Shown: positions 16,250-24,749 of the stretch, piece after piece | Layout: every line of letters starts with the position of its first letter | Numbering within the stretch: the stretch's first letter is position 1 | Assembly: GCA_038238115.1 (NCBI GenBank) | Contig: JBBRYB010000008.1 | Location: 62,001-126,000 of the forward strand | Direction of reading: 5' to 3' | Origin: JBBRYB01 sp038238115 | GTDB lineage: Bacteria; Actinomycetota; Actinomycetes; Propionibacteriales; Nocardioidaceae | DNA length: 64,000 nt | Translations under genes and position numbers: made by a program | The notes under the pieces: generated by a model | Databases searched by the model: none | Told to the model about the DNA's origin: nothing | The model's input: only the letters and a program-made list of their open reading frames with translations

Positions 16250-16500
16250 GCGGCGAAGCGAGGGTGGAGCGACGCGTGAGCGGCGAAGCGAGGGGAGAGC
16301 GACGCGAAAGCGGCGAAGCGAGGGGAGAGCGACGCGAAAGCGGCGAAGCGAAGGAGAGCGAAGCGAGGGTGGAGCGACGCTTGAGCGGCGAAGCGAGGGG
16401 GGAGCGACGCGTGAGCGGCGAAGCGAGGGTGGAGCGACGCGTGAGCGGCGAAGCGAGGGTGGAGCGACGCGAAAGCGGCGAAGCGAAGCAGAGCGACGCA
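16246..16500 (+). repeat. Eight-unit 30-bp tandem repeat array between paaE and thyX
   Basis: Units based on GTGAGCGGCGAAGCGAGG plus 12 more bases start at 16246, 16276, 16306, 16336, 16381, 16411, 16441 and 16471. All are 30 bp except the fourth, which is 45 bp. Units 6 and 7 are identical; the others differ by a few bases. The first overlaps the paaE stop. Two of three plus-strand frames stay open through it, including the one leading into thyX. Similar GGCGAAGCGAG-type intergenic repeats occur in other actinomycetes, to my recollection. Function unknown. Confidence 0.92.
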
Positions 16501-16583
16501 CCGCTGCGCTTATGCAGCCGGCTGGGCCGGATCGGCTCGTGTCGTGCGCGCTGTTGTCGGTGGGCAGTGCGAGACTGACCGCC

Positions 16584-17321
16584 ATGTCCGAAGCACCGTC
16601 CGCCACCCCCGAACTCGAGTTCCGCACCGACGTCGGCGTCGAACTGGTCCGCTGGTCAGCGAGCGACTCCGATGTGCTGTTCGCGGCCCGAGTCTCGACC
16701 AAGGGCGAGCAGTCTCTGGAGGATGTCGACGCCGACGCGAGCCGCTCGTCGGGGCTGATCAACTTCCTGATGCGCGACCGGCACGGCTCTCCCTTCGAGC
16801 ACAACTCGATGACGTTCTATGTCTCGGCGCCGATCTTCGTGTTCCGAGAGTTCATGCGTCACCGCATCGCGTCCTACAACGAGGAGAGCGGCCGCTACCG
16901 TGAGCTCCGCCCAGTCTTCTACATGCCAGGGCCGGACCGCCGCCTCGTGCAGGTCGGCAAGCCGGGTGCCTACGACTTCTTGCCCGGCACCCCCGAGCAG
17001 CTCGAGACGGTGCGCCGGGAGACCGATGCGGTCTGCCGGGAGGCATATGCGTCGTACCAGCGGATGCTCGATGCCGGAGTTGCCCGTGAGGTCGCACGCA
17101 TCGTGCTGCCCGTCACCATCTTTTCGACCATGTACGTCACCATGAACGCCCGCTCCCTGATGAACTTCCTCTCGCTGCGCACCAAGCGCGACGATAGTCA
17201 GTTCAAGTCGTTTCCTCAGCGTGAGATCGAGATGGTGGCAGAAAAGATGGAAATGGAGTGGGCGGGGCTGATGCCGTTGACGCACGCGGCATTCGAGAAC
17301 AATGGCCGGGTTTCCCCATGA
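16584..17321 (+). CDS. thyX: Flavin-dependent thymidylate synthase ThyX
   Basis: A 245-aa FAD enzyme that methylates dUMP to dTMP using methylene-THF and NADPH. The diagnostic RHRx7S motif is at residues 92-102 (R-H-R, then S102), followed by R104. The reading frame is open far upstream through the tandem repeat array, but ATG 16584 gives the normal family length. It lies ahead of dapA, an arrangement seen in other actinobacteria. A strong hairpin follows its stop. Confidence 0.95.
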   Translation: MSEAPSATPELEFRTDVGVELVRWSASDSDVLFAARVSTKGEQSLEDVDADASRSSGLINFLMRDRHGSPFEHNSMTFYVSAPIFVFREFMRHRIASYNEESGRYRELRPVFYMPGPDRRLVQVGKPGAYDFLPGTPEQLETVRRETDAVCREAYASYQRMLDAGVAREVARIVLPVTIFSTMYVTMNARSLMNFLSLRTKRDDSQFKSFPQREIEMVAEKMEMEWAGLMPLTHAAFENNGRVSP

Positions 17322-17397
17322 CGCTGACGCAGGTTTGGTACAGACTCTTGAAAACTTCTTGTAACGCCCGGGGTTACCGCCGCGATATACAGGCGGA

Positions 17398-17441
17398 AGC
17401 GTCGCTACTGCCCGGACCCCCGAGCGGACAGTAGCGACGCT
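17398..17441 (+). terminator. 13-bp stem hairpin after thyX
   Basis: AGCGTCGCTACTG (17398-17410) pairs perfectly with 17429-17441 across an 18-nt GC-rich loop, 77 bp after the thyX stop. No T-run follows. The remaining gap to dapA holds two near copies of a TCATGTtGGGGGTCC-type sequence (about 17446 and 17464), whose role I cannot tell. Confidence 0.65.
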
Positions 17442-17585
17442 CTCTCATGTTGGGGGTCCCGTCCTCATGTCGGGGGGTCCTGTCGGAGCGCAGTCTGCAG
17501 CCTCGTCGTCAGCGGGGCGTCAGCCGGCTGCTTCGCCCTGCCTGGCGTCCACCGGCGGGAAGGCTGCGGACGGTAGCCTCCTGAC

Positions 17586-18497
17586 ATGACGTCCGTGACG
17601 ACGGCCCCGTTCGGCCGGGTCCTTACCGCGATGGTGACCCCCTTCGACAGTCATGGCGCGGTCGACCTCGACACCGCTGCCGCGCTCGCTACCCACCTCG
17701 TCGACACCGGCCACGACGGCTTGGTGGTCTCCGGTACGACGGGCGAGTCGCCCACGACTGATCCCGACGACCAGCGCGCTCTCCTGCGGGTCGTCCTTGC
17801 TGCCGTGGGCGACCGTGCCCACATCGTGGCGGGCGCCGGGACGAACGACACAGCACACTCCATCAAGCTCGCGCGCGCTGCCGCCGCCGAAGGTGCCGCC
17901 GGCCTGCTGGTGGTGACTCCCTACTACAGCAAGCCGTCCCAGGCCGCGATCCTGGCTCACTTCCGCGCGGTGGCGGATGTGTCGGATGTGCCCGTCATGG
18001 TCTACGACATACCCGGACGGACGGGCGTGAAGCTGAGTGCGGACACCCTGGCCCGGGCCGCCGAGCACGACCGGATCGTCGCGGTCAAGGAGGCCAGCGG
18101 CGACCTGTACGCCGGAGGCTGGCTGCTGCGCGCCACCGACCTCGCGATCTATAGCGGCGACGACGCGCTCAACTTCGCCTGGCTGGCGCTGGGTGCGGTG
18201 GGGATCGTCTCCGTGGTCGGCCACGTCGCCGGGCCGCGCTACGTCGACCTGGTCTCAGCCATTGACAAGGGCGACATGGAGACAGCCCGAGCGATCGACC
18301 GCTCGCTCCTGCCGGCCGTCGAGGCCATCATGAACCGTGCGCCCGGCGTGGTGATGGCCAAGGCCGCGCTCGAGCTTCTCGGCCGGCTCCCCAACCGCCA
18401 AGTCCGTGCCCCCCACCTGCCCGCGACCGACGACCAGGTTGCGCAGCTGCGCCGCGACCTGGTGACCGCCGAACTCCTGGAGGACTCCAGCGCATGA
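17586..18497 (+). CDS. dapA: 4-hydroxy-tetrahydrodipicolinate synthase
   Basis: A 303-aa class I aldolase of the lysine/diaminopimelate pathway. It condenses pyruvate with aspartate semialdehyde. Active-site residues are visible: Schiff-base Lys168 (V-A-V-K-E-A), Tyr140 (M-V-Y-D-I-P-G-R), Thr51-Thr52 (S-G-T-T-G-E) and Arg145. ATG 17586 matches the family start. Its stop overlaps the RNase J start (ATGA), a pairing conserved in actinobacteria. Confidence 0.96.
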   Translation: MTSVTTAPFGRVLTAMVTPFDSHGAVDLDTAAALATHLVDTGHDGLVVSGTTGESPTTDPDDQRALLRVVLAAVGDRAHIVAGAGTNDTAHSIKLARAAAAEGAAGLLVVTPYYSKPSQAAILAHFRAVADVSDVPVMVYDIPGRTGVKLSADTLARAAEHDRIVAVKEASGDLYAGGWLLRATDLAIYSGDDALNFAWLALGAVGIVSVVGHVAGPRYVDLVSAIDKGDMETARAIDRSLLPAVEAIMNRAPGVVMAKAALELLGRLPNRQVRAPHLPATDDQVAQLRRDLVTAELLEDSSA

Positions 18498-20185
18498 GCC
18501 ACCCGCACCCCGAGCTCGGACCGCCACCAGAGCTGCCACCGAACGGTCTGCGGGTCATCGCCCTCGGCGGGCTCGGTGAGGTCGGCCGCAACATGACGGT
18601 CCTCGAGTACGACGGCCGACTACTCATCGTCGACTGCGGCGTGCTCTTCCCCGACGAGAACCAGCCTGGCGTCGATCTGATCCTGCCCGACTTCGAGCCG
18701 ATCAGGCACCGCCTCGGCGACGTCGAGGCGGTGGTCCTCACCCATGGTCACGAGGACCACATCGGGGCGGTGCCCTACCTGCTGCGCGAACGACCGGACA
18801 TCCCACTCGTGGGCTCGCGGCTCACATTGGCGTTGCTCGCGGCCAAGCTCCGCGAGCACAGGCAGACCCGAGCGCCCAAGCACGAGGTCAAGGAGGGCGA
18901 TCGCGCCCAGTTCGGGCCGTTCGACCTGGAGTTCGTCGCGGTCAACCATTCGATCCCCGATGCTCTCGCGGTCGCCGTACGCACCACCGCAGGATTGCTG
19001 CTGCATACCGGCGACTTCAAGATGGACCAGCTGCCCCTCGACGGGCGCATCACCGACCTCAGGGCCTTCGCCAGACTTGGCGAGGAAGGCGTCGACCTGT
19101 TCCTTGTCGACTCCACCAACGCCGAGGTGCCGGGCTTCACGACGTCTGAGCAGGACATCGGCCCCGTCCTCGACCGCGTCTTCAGCAAGAGCGTCCAGCG
19201 GATCATCGTCGCCTGTTTCGCCTCCCACGTACACCGGGTCCAGCAGGTGATGGACGCCGCAGTGTCACAAGGCCGCAAGGTGGCGTACGTCGGGCGGTCC
19301 ATGGTGCGCAACATGGGCGTAGCGCGCGACCTCGGCTACCTCAAGGTGCCGCCGAACACCCTGGTCGACATGCGAGAGCTCGACAACTACCGCCCCGAGG
19401 AGGTCGTGGTCATCTCGACCGGCTCACAGGGGGAGCCGCTGTCGGCGCTGGCCCGTATCGCCCACCGCAACCACGACCGTATCCACATCGAGCCCGGCGA
19501 CACTGTCGTGCTCGCATCCAGCCTCATCCCGGGCAACGAGAACTCCGTGTTTCGGGTCATCAACGGGCTCACCCGGCTTGGCGCCAAGGTGGTGCACAGA
19601 AGCAACGCTCTCGTGCACGTGTCCGGCCATGCCAGCGCCGGTGAGCTCCTCTACTGCTACAACATCCTGCGCCCGCGCAACGTCATGCCCGTCCACGGCG
19701 AGGTGCGCCACCTGGTCGCCAACGGCCAGCTGGCCGTCGACACGGGCGTGCCACGCTCACGAGTCGTGGTGGGCGAGGACGGCTTCGTGGTCGACCTCGT
19801 CGGCGGCGTCGCGCGGGTGAGCGGCAAGGTCGACTGCGGCTACGTCTTCGTGGACGGCTCGTCGGTCGGCGACATCACCGAGACCGCCCTCAAGGACCGC
19901 CGCATTCTCGGTGACGAGGGCATCATCACCGTCATGGTCGTGATGGACTCTTCCTCGGGCAAGCTCGCCGCGGGTCCGGAGATCCACGCCCGTGGGTTCG
20001 TCGAGGACGAGAGCGTCTTCGACGAGGTGCGTCCGCTCATCGAGGACGCCTTGATGAAGGCGGTCAACGACGGCAACGACGACAGCTACCAGCTCCAGCA
20101 GGTGATCCGGCGTACGACCGGCCGCTGGGTCAACCAGGCGCACCGTCGGCGCCCGATGATCATCCCGGTCGTGCTCGAAGCCTGA
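18494..20185 (+). CDS. rnj: Ribonuclease J
   Basis: A 563-aa metallo-beta-lactamase/beta-CASP ribonuclease with 5'-exonuclease and endonuclease activity in mRNA decay and rRNA maturation. The zinc motif H-G-H-E-D-H is at residues 84-89. H-T-G-D-F-K and the beta-CASP motifs (S-T-N-A-E region, S-T-G-S-Q-G-E-P, S-G-H-A-S) follow in order. The C-terminal J domain is present. Length and start agree with the family. It is coupled to dapA by a 4-bp overlap. Confidence 0.96.
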   Translation: MSHPHPELGPPPELPPNGLRVIALGGLGEVGRNMTVLEYDGRLLIVDCGVLFPDENQPGVDLILPDFEPIRHRLGDVEAVVLTHGHEDHIGAVPYLLRERPDIPLVGSRLTLALLAAKLREHRQTRAPKHEVKEGDRAQFGPFDLEFVAVNHSIPDALAVAVRTTAGLLLHTGDFKMDQLPLDGRITDLRAFARLGEEGVDLFLVDSTNAEVPGFTTSEQDIGPVLDRVFSKSVQRIIVACFASHVHRVQQVMDAAVSQGRKVAYVGRSMVRNMGVARDLGYLKVPPNTLVDMRELDNYRPEEVVVISTGSQGEPLSALARIAHRNHDRIHIEPGDTVVLASSLIPGNENSVFRVINGLTRLGAKVVHRSNALVHVSGHASAGELLYCYNILRPRNVMPVHGEVRHLVANGQLAVDTGVPRSRVVVGEDGFVVDLVGGVARVSGKVDCGYVFVDGSSVGDITETALKDRRILGDEGIITVMVVMDSSSGKLAAGPEIHARGFVEDESVFDEVRPLIEDALMKAVNDGNDDSYQLQQVIRRTTGRWVNQAHRRRPMIIPVVLEA

Positions 20186-20186
20186 C

Positions 20187-21620
20187 GTGGTCGACCCTGC
20201 AAGCAAGCCATCCCTCGCCCGTAACAGCGCCACCAGGGTCGTGGCGGCCGGCACCGTGCCCGCTGTCGGGTCCGACGCGCGCGGCGTCACACCCGCCGAG
20301 ACAGCTCGGCGCTGGCTGGCGCCGCTCGTCGCCTTCCTGGCGTCCTCCCTGGGCACGGCGTGCACCGTCAGCCTGGTCGACGCCCGCGTCAGGCTCGACC
20401 TGCTGTCGGCGGTCGACGCGCGCTTCGTCGGGTGGGTCGGTCTCGACGCGCTGATCTGTATGGCGACGGCGCTGGTCGGCCTTGCTGGTGCTCGCCGGGT
20501 CGGGGCGGGTCCGCCACTCGCGCTGGGGGCCGCCGCCTCCGTCTTCGGGTTGGCGCTCGGTGCGTCCATCACCGAGGACACCCAGCTTGCGTTGGCACTG
20601 CCTGTGCTCGGACTTGCCGCCGGAGGGCTGCTGGCCGGCGGCCTGGGGATGGCGCTGGAGCTGCCCTGGAGATGGGCTCGCCTCACCGTCGTCGCTTGGG
20701 CGATTCCGCTGACCGCAGCGTGGCCGCTGCTTGCATGGTCCGCGCTTCACCACCCATCGCAGCAGCTGCGGCTCACCGCCCATCCCACGATCTGGCTGCT
20801 GGCGCCGGTGGCGCTGCTCATCGTCGTCTGGAGCATGGCGTCAATGCTGCTGGAGCCGGACCTCGCGCAGTGGGGTCGGCCGGGTCTCGAGAACGCCTGG
20901 TCCGGCCTGATTCTCGTCGTGCTCGGCGCCGCTCTGGTCGCCATGCTCTTGGGCTTCGCGCCAGAGATATCGCTGATCTGGCGGCGCCCTCTGATCCTGG
21001 GCACGGCCGTGCTCGTTGTCCTGTGCTGGTCCGCGGTGTTGGCCGGGATGGCCGATCGCTGGGTCAAGCTGGCACTTCTATGCGTCGGGACCGTCGCGGC
21101 GGCGATCCCCGCGCTGGTTCAGCTCACACTCGCGGTCTCCGACGCCGGCTCGAGCCGCGCAGGCTTAGCACCCGTCGTCGTGATGGCCGGTGCCGCGGTG
21201 GCTGGTGCAGGGGCGGGATGGCGCTGGCCAGAGAAGCTTGCCGTTCCAGCCCTGCTCCTGACGGCGACGGGCGCGGCGGCCGCCTGGGTGGTGCCCGACC
21301 AGCCCTGGTGGCTCACGGCTGCTGGGGCGCCGCTCCTGGTCGGCGGGGCGGCAACGCTGGCCTGCGGACTGGCCGTGGCCATGCACCATCCGGCAGCCTT
21401 GCGGCTGGTGGGGTTCGGCGCCATCTCTGCGCTGAGTCTGGGGCTGGTCTTCGCGATTCCCGTCGGGTGGGCGCTCACGGGCAGCGCCCCCGTCTCGACC
21501 GACGCGACCCGCGCGGTCGGGCGGGTGTTCCTCGGTATCACGGTCGCTGCCACGGTGCTCGCAGCGGCGTACGCGTCGATCCTGCTGGGTCGCCTCAGGA
21601 GTGGCCCGCCGCCACCGTGA
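20187..21620 (+). CDS. Multi-pass membrane protein of unknown function
   Basis: A 477-aa protein starting at a GTG one base after the rnj stop. After about 45 polar N-terminal residues it consists almost entirely of hydrophobic helices (I count roughly 12) with short loops and no obvious charged catalytic motifs. I do not recognise a family. It lies where other actinobacteria often have ftsK, and the ftsK gene is here displaced by the sigma/protease operon. Close spacing suggests cotranscription with rnj. Confidence 0.7.
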   Translation: MVDPASKPSLARNSATRVVAAGTVPAVGSDARGVTPAETARRWLAPLVAFLASSLGTACTVSLVDARVRLDLLSAVDARFVGWVGLDALICMATALVGLAGARRVGAGPPLALGAAASVFGLALGASITEDTQLALALPVLGLAAGGLLAGGLGMALELPWRWARLTVVAWAIPLTAAWPLLAWSALHHPSQQLRLTAHPTIWLLAPVALLIVVWSMASMLLEPDLAQWGRPGLENAWSGLILVVLGAALVAMLLGFAPEISLIWRRPLILGTAVLVVLCWSAVLAGMADRWVKLALLCVGTVAAAIPALVQLTLAVSDAGSSRAGLAPVVVMAGAAVAGAGAGWRWPEKLAVPALLLTATGAAAAWVVPDQPWWLTAAGAPLLVGGAATLACGLAVAMHHPAALRLVGFGAISALSLGLVFAIPVGWALTGSAPVSTDATRAVGRVFLGITVAATVLAAAYASILLGRLRSGPPPP

Positions 21621-21789
21621 GGCTTGCTGGGCAGTCTTTGGCGCCGGACCGATTGCGCGGTCCAGGTGGGGAATACCGACAAGGGTGAGGCGGCCCCCTC
21701 GAACCGTCTCACCCTCGTGCGGTGGATGCCGGGCGGTCGCACCGCATGCGACGTGTCCGGCTGGTCCAGCCGACGACCGGTTCACCGAA

Positions 21790-21805
21790 CACCGTCCGGA
21801 CGGTG
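21790..21805. promoter_or_regulatory. Perfect 16-bp palindrome upstream of the sigma factor gene
   Basis: CACCGTCC followed directly by GGACGGTG. It lies 258 bp upstream of the chosen sigma start and about 120 bp upstream of the promoter-like pair. It could be a dimeric operator or part of a terminator of the membrane protein gene. Confidence 0.4.
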
Positions 21806-21924
21806 AGCGGCGAGCGGTCCAGGGGCCGCTCAGGTCGTCGGCTGTGACCGTCGACACCCAGGAGCCGGCTGGGCCGTGGTTGATACATGTCGCATCGGGG
21901 TTTCCCGTAAAACCGCTCACCATG

Positions 21925-21952
21925 TCGACAGATCGCGTGTAATCACTACGAT
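21925..21952 (+). promoter_or_regulatory. Candidate promoter of the sigma/S8/CHAT operon
   Basis: TCGACA (21925-21930) and TACGAT (21947-21952) are separated by 16 bp, close to the housekeeping -35/-10 consensus. Transcription would start near 21959, leaving a leader of about 90 nt. The -35 lies in an 8-bp TGTCGACA palindrome. Confidence 0.4.
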
Positions 21953-22047
21953 GGGGACTAACTGGACCATCGGCGTATCACGGCGGCCTCGGAACGCTCT
22001 TGGTTGACGTGAACGTCGTGGCGACGAAGGATGTGAAGGGGCCGAGC

Positions 22048-22647
22048 GTGAGCCTGCCTGACGCAAGCGACGCGTCCAACGACGCCTCCGTCTGGGCTCA
22101 GGCCGCCGACCACTTCAGGAGGTGGCGGGCCGGCGAACCCTTCGCCATCGATGACCTCGTCCGCACCTTGACCCCGGTGCTGTGGCATGTGGTGCGTTCG
22201 TACGGGCTCGGGCGCGGTGAGGCAGAAGACGTCGTACAGACGACGTGGCTGGCCCTGGTGAGAAGCCACACGTCGATCTCCGATCCGCAGGCCGTCACGT
22301 CGTGGCTGACCACGACCGCGCGGCGCGAGGCGTGGCGCGTCTTGCGTGCCACCAGCCGGGCAGTGCTGGTCGGCGACGAGGTGATCGAAGTACGCACAGC
22401 GCCACAGAGACCTGTCGAGGTCGACGCCATCGCGGCCGAGGAGAGCGACCGACTGTGGGACTGCGTTCGGCTGATGTCGTTGCGCTGTCAGGCATTGCTC
22501 AGGATCGTGGCCTTCGACGATCGTCCCGACTATGCCGGCATCGCCGCCCATCTGCAGATGCCGATCGGCAGTATCGGGCCGACGCGCGGTCGCTGCCTCG
22601 ACAAGCTGAAGACCTTGCTGGCCATGGACTGCGGGCCTCGACGATGA
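22048..22647 (+). CDS. ECF-like sigma-70 family RNA polymerase sigma factor
   Basis: About 199 aa from GTG 22048, chosen for AAGGGG six bases upstream; TTG 22000 and GTGs at 22009 and 22018 are in-frame alternatives. Region 2 (about residues 38-100) has the conserved A-E-D-V-V-Q-T-T-W and A-R-R-E-A-W-R blocks. Region 4 (about 135-192) has an R-C-Q-A-L-L helix and a helix-turn-helix ending G-S-I-G-P-T-R-G-R-C-L-D-K-L. There is no region 3, as in ECF factors. No membrane anti-sigma gene is adjacent. The next gene overlaps by ATGA and encodes a soluble companion. It likely directs transcription of this operon or a small regulon. Confidence 0.9.
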   Translation: MSLPDASDASNDASVWAQAADHFRRWRAGEPFAIDDLVRTLTPVLWHVVRSYGLGRGEAEDVVQTTWLALVRSHTSISDPQAVTSWLTTTARREAWRVLRATSRAVLVGDEVIEVRTAPQRPVEVDAIAAEESDRLWDCVRLMSLRCQALLRIVAFDDRPDYAGIAAHLQMPIGSIGPTRGRCLDKLKTLLAMDCGPRR

Positions 22648-23111
22648 ACGGACCCGAGAACATCCTGGTCGACCTCGCGCAGATGTGGAGACGCAGGGAC
22701 CCGATGCCTGACTCGCTGGTGGCCAAGGCCTTGGCGGCGATCGGAACCGCGAACCTCGACGCCGACTACGAGCTGCTGCATCTGGTCGAGCGCTCGCACG
22801 AGCTCGCCGGCACCCGCAGCGGCGTCGGTGACACCAGGACGATTGCCTTCTCCGGAGGGGCGTTCTCGCTGCTGCTGCGTGTCAGTGAGCTCACCGATCG
22901 TTCCTGTCGGGTCGACGGGTGGGTGTCTCCACCTCAGGCGATGACTGTGAAGGTCACTCAGCAGGCCCGGTCGTTCCAGGCACTGGTCGACACGCTGGGT
23001 CGCTTCGAGATCTCGCCGCTTCCGACCGGGCTGACGCGATTCTGGCTCCTCAGTGAGGATGCTGCCGACGAGTCCGAACGCTCCTTCGCCACCCCGACGT
23101 TTGAACTCTAG
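22644..23111 (+). CDS. 155-aa soluble companion protein of the sigma/S8/CHAT operon
   Basis: A 155-aa protein whose ATG overlaps the sigma stop. The N-terminal helical segment D-P-M-P-D-S-L-V-A-K-A-L-A-A-I resembles the start of actinobacterial proteins found beside ECF sigma genes. It is followed by a beta-rich half (T-I-A-F-S-G-G-A-F-S-L-L-L-R-V, C-R-V-D-G-W-V-S-P-P, F-E-I-S-P-L-P-T-G). There is no signal peptide, transmembrane helix or zinc-binding HxxxCxxC anti-sigma motif. By position it could bind the sigma factor or be a substrate of the two downstream proteases. Function is not established. Confidence 0.8.
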   Translation: MNGPENILVDLAQMWRRRDPMPDSLVAKALAAIGTANLDADYELLHLVERSHELAGTRSGVGDTRTIAFSGGAFSLLLRVSELTDRSCRVDGWVSPPQAMTVKVTQQARSFQALVDTLGRFEISPLPTGLTRFWLLSEDAADESERSFATPTFEL

Positions 23112-23125
23112 GCAGCGGTACACGC

Positions 23126-24745
23126 ATGGTCGACGCACCGTCGGGCTCGAAGGATCCGGTCAGCCCCGACCGGCGACCGGTCGGGGGACCGAGACCGAGC
23201 CGACAAGACCGGGATCCCCCTCCACCGACAAGAGACCAGCTGGATCGCGTCGACGGGAGGGTGCTTGATCCCGCGACGGCCATGACGATCGCCGGGGTGA
23301 CCCCGCGCTCCACCGTGTATGTCGGTCCGCGGCTCATCGTCTCCGCATCGCATGAAAAAGCCGTTTCGACATTGCTCGCAGACATGGCTGCCGAGCTGGG
23401 GTGGGACCTCAACATCGACCGGTCCTTCCGTGGCACCCGACTGGGAGGACGTCGCGACGGTCAGGCTCTCGGGATCACCCGCCTGACGATCTCCGTCAAG
23501 TCAGATCACGCGACCGTGGCCCCCGACGGATGGGTGCTGCTACAGCATGCTCGCGCGAGATTTGGCGTCGAGCCCTTGCGGGACGTGGGGTTGGACCATG
23601 TGCTCACCGTCAACCCGGTGGAGCACTCCAACCCGGTGGAGCACTCCAACCCCGTGGAGCACTCGAACCCGGTGGAGCACTCGAACCCCCTCGGCCCCTC
23701 TCCGGCGGGTTCGTATGGGTGGCTCGGCAGCGGCGGGCGCCAGCCGGTTGCCTTTGTGGGAACCCCCCCGCATAGACGTGCCGACGCTGAGGTGAAGGGT
23801 CGGCGACCAGTCGTGGGGATCTTGGACACAGGGTGCGGAAGGCATCCATGGCTCGACGGCATCGTCAAGACGAACGTCAAGCTGGGGACTCGGCCGATCG
23901 GATACACCGACCCGCTCACGAACCCCGAACGAAGTGGGGATCTCATCGGTCCGTTGGACGGGGTGCTGGATCCGCTGTCTGGTCATGGGACATTTATCGC
24001 TGGTCTGGTCCATCAGGCCTGCCCGGACGCCGACATCGTCTCTTGGAGAGTGGTGAACTCGGCCGGTCCGATCATCGAGTCCGACTGGATGGATGCCCTG
24101 CTCAGGGTCGCCGAGCTCGTGCGGCGGTACTACGAGGGTGAGAAGGGTGGCCGCCCCATCGACGTGTTGAACCTGTCGATGGGCTACTACCACGAGACCC
24201 CGCAGGATCTGCTCTTCGATCGAACGCTCCACGACGTATTCGAGCTGCTCGGGCGCTGCGGCACCGTGGTGGTCTGTTCTGCCGGAAACGATGCGACCGC
24301 GCGACCGCAGTACCCGGCTGCCTTCGGACCCTGGACGGGCGGCGGTGGCCGCGCACCTCAGCACGACCTGATCCCCATCGTCTCCGTCGGAGCTCTCAAC
24401 CCGAACGGGACGGTGGCGATGTTCAGCAACACCGGCCGCTGGGTGCGGTGCTACGAGCCAGGTGCCAGCGTCTTGAGCACGATGCCCAGGTTCCAAGGCG
24501 GCCTCGAACCAACCGCACGCACGGCGGCCTTCGGGCTCGCTAGGGAGACCATCGACCCTGACGACTTCGGCGGCGGTTTCGCGCTGTGGAGTGGTACGTC
24601 GTTTGCCGCGCCGAGCGTCGCGGGTCGAATCGCGACACAGCTGCTCGGCCGGTTGCCTGCCGACGAGGCCACGCCGTCCAAACGGTCAGCCGTGAGGCGC
24701 GGCTGGAGAGCCCTAGCGGCGGTCACGGACATCACGACATCATGA
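23126..24745 (+). CDS. Cytoplasmic S8 (subtilisin-like) serine protease with hexapeptide-repeat linker
   Basis: A 539-aa protein. The catalytic triad is intact: Asp234 (I-L-D-T-G-C-G), His287 (S-G-H-G-T-F-I-A-G) and Ser492 (S-G-T-S-F-A-A-P), with oxyanion Asn388 (A-G-N-D). No signal peptide is visible. Instead the N terminus is a Pro/Arg-rich polar stretch (1-45) and a folded pro-like region (46-160). A linker of four N-P-V-E-H-S repeats (163-186) then leads into the protease domain. This suggests a cytosolic, possibly zymogen-like enzyme. It lies 14 bp after the companion gene and 4 bp before the CHAT gene. Confidence 0.9.
   Translation: MVDAPSGSKDPVSPDRRPVGGPRPSRQDRDPPPPTRDQLDRVDGRVLDPATAMTIAGVTPRSTVYVGPRLIVSASHEKAVSTLLADMAAELGWDLNIDRSFRGTRLGGRRDGQALGITRLTISVKSDHATVAPDGWVLLQHARARFGVEPLRDVGLDHVLTVNPVEHSNPVEHSNPVEHSNPVEHSNPLGPSPAGSYGWLGSGGRQPVAFVGTPPHRRADAEVKGRRPVVGILDTGCGRHPWLDGIVKTNVKLGTRPIGYTDPLTNPERSGDLIGPLDGVLDPLSGHGTFIAGLVHQACPDADIVSWRVVNSAGPIIESDWMDALLRVAELVRRYYEGEKGGRPIDVLNLSMGYYHETPQDLLFDRTLHDVFELLGRCGTVVVCSAGNDATARPQYPAAFGPWTGGGGRAPQHDLIPIVSVGALNPNGTVAMFSNTGRWVRCYEPGASVLSTMPRFQGGLEPTARTAAFGLARETIDPDDFGGGFALWSGTSFAAPSVAGRIATQLLGRLPADEATPSKRSAVRRGWRALAAVTDITTS
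23612..23689 (+). repeat. 18-bp tandem repeats encoding NPVEHS in the S8 protease
   Basis: Four 18-bp units, AACCCGGTGGAGCACTCC with one or two third-position changes, encode N-P-V-E-H-S four times. A degenerate fifth encodes N-P-L-G-P-S. They lie between the N-terminal region and the catalytic domain. All differences among the four units are synonymous, indicating selection on the peptide. Confidence 0.95.
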
Positions 24746-24749
24746 AGAC

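Larger units (their letters stand above)
21621..22047. other. 427-bp upstream region of the sigma-protease operon
   Basis: I found no gene here. It contains a perfect 16-bp palindrome (21790-21805), a small GAGCGG/CCGCTC hairpin just after it (about 21811-21830), a promoter-like pair at 21925-21952, and an in-frame TTG/GTG series between 22000 and 22048 that could extend the sigma factor. Confidence 0.6.

Noticed and set aside
16246..16500. CRISPR array
   Set aside because: The units are contiguous with no unique spacers, and there are no cas genes.
16029..16583. Long N-terminal extension of ThyX through the 30-bp repeats
   Set aside because: ATG 16584 gives the normal ThyX length, and the extension reads paaE out of frame and then low-complexity repeats.
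20360..21688. 442-codon alternative frame overlapping the membrane protein
   Set aside because: It is a high-GC shadow rich in Arg/Gly; the 20187 frame has consistent hydrophobic helices and couples to rnj.
23612..23689. CRISPR-like or mobile-element repeat
   Set aside because: It is an in-frame coding repeat with synonymous differences only.
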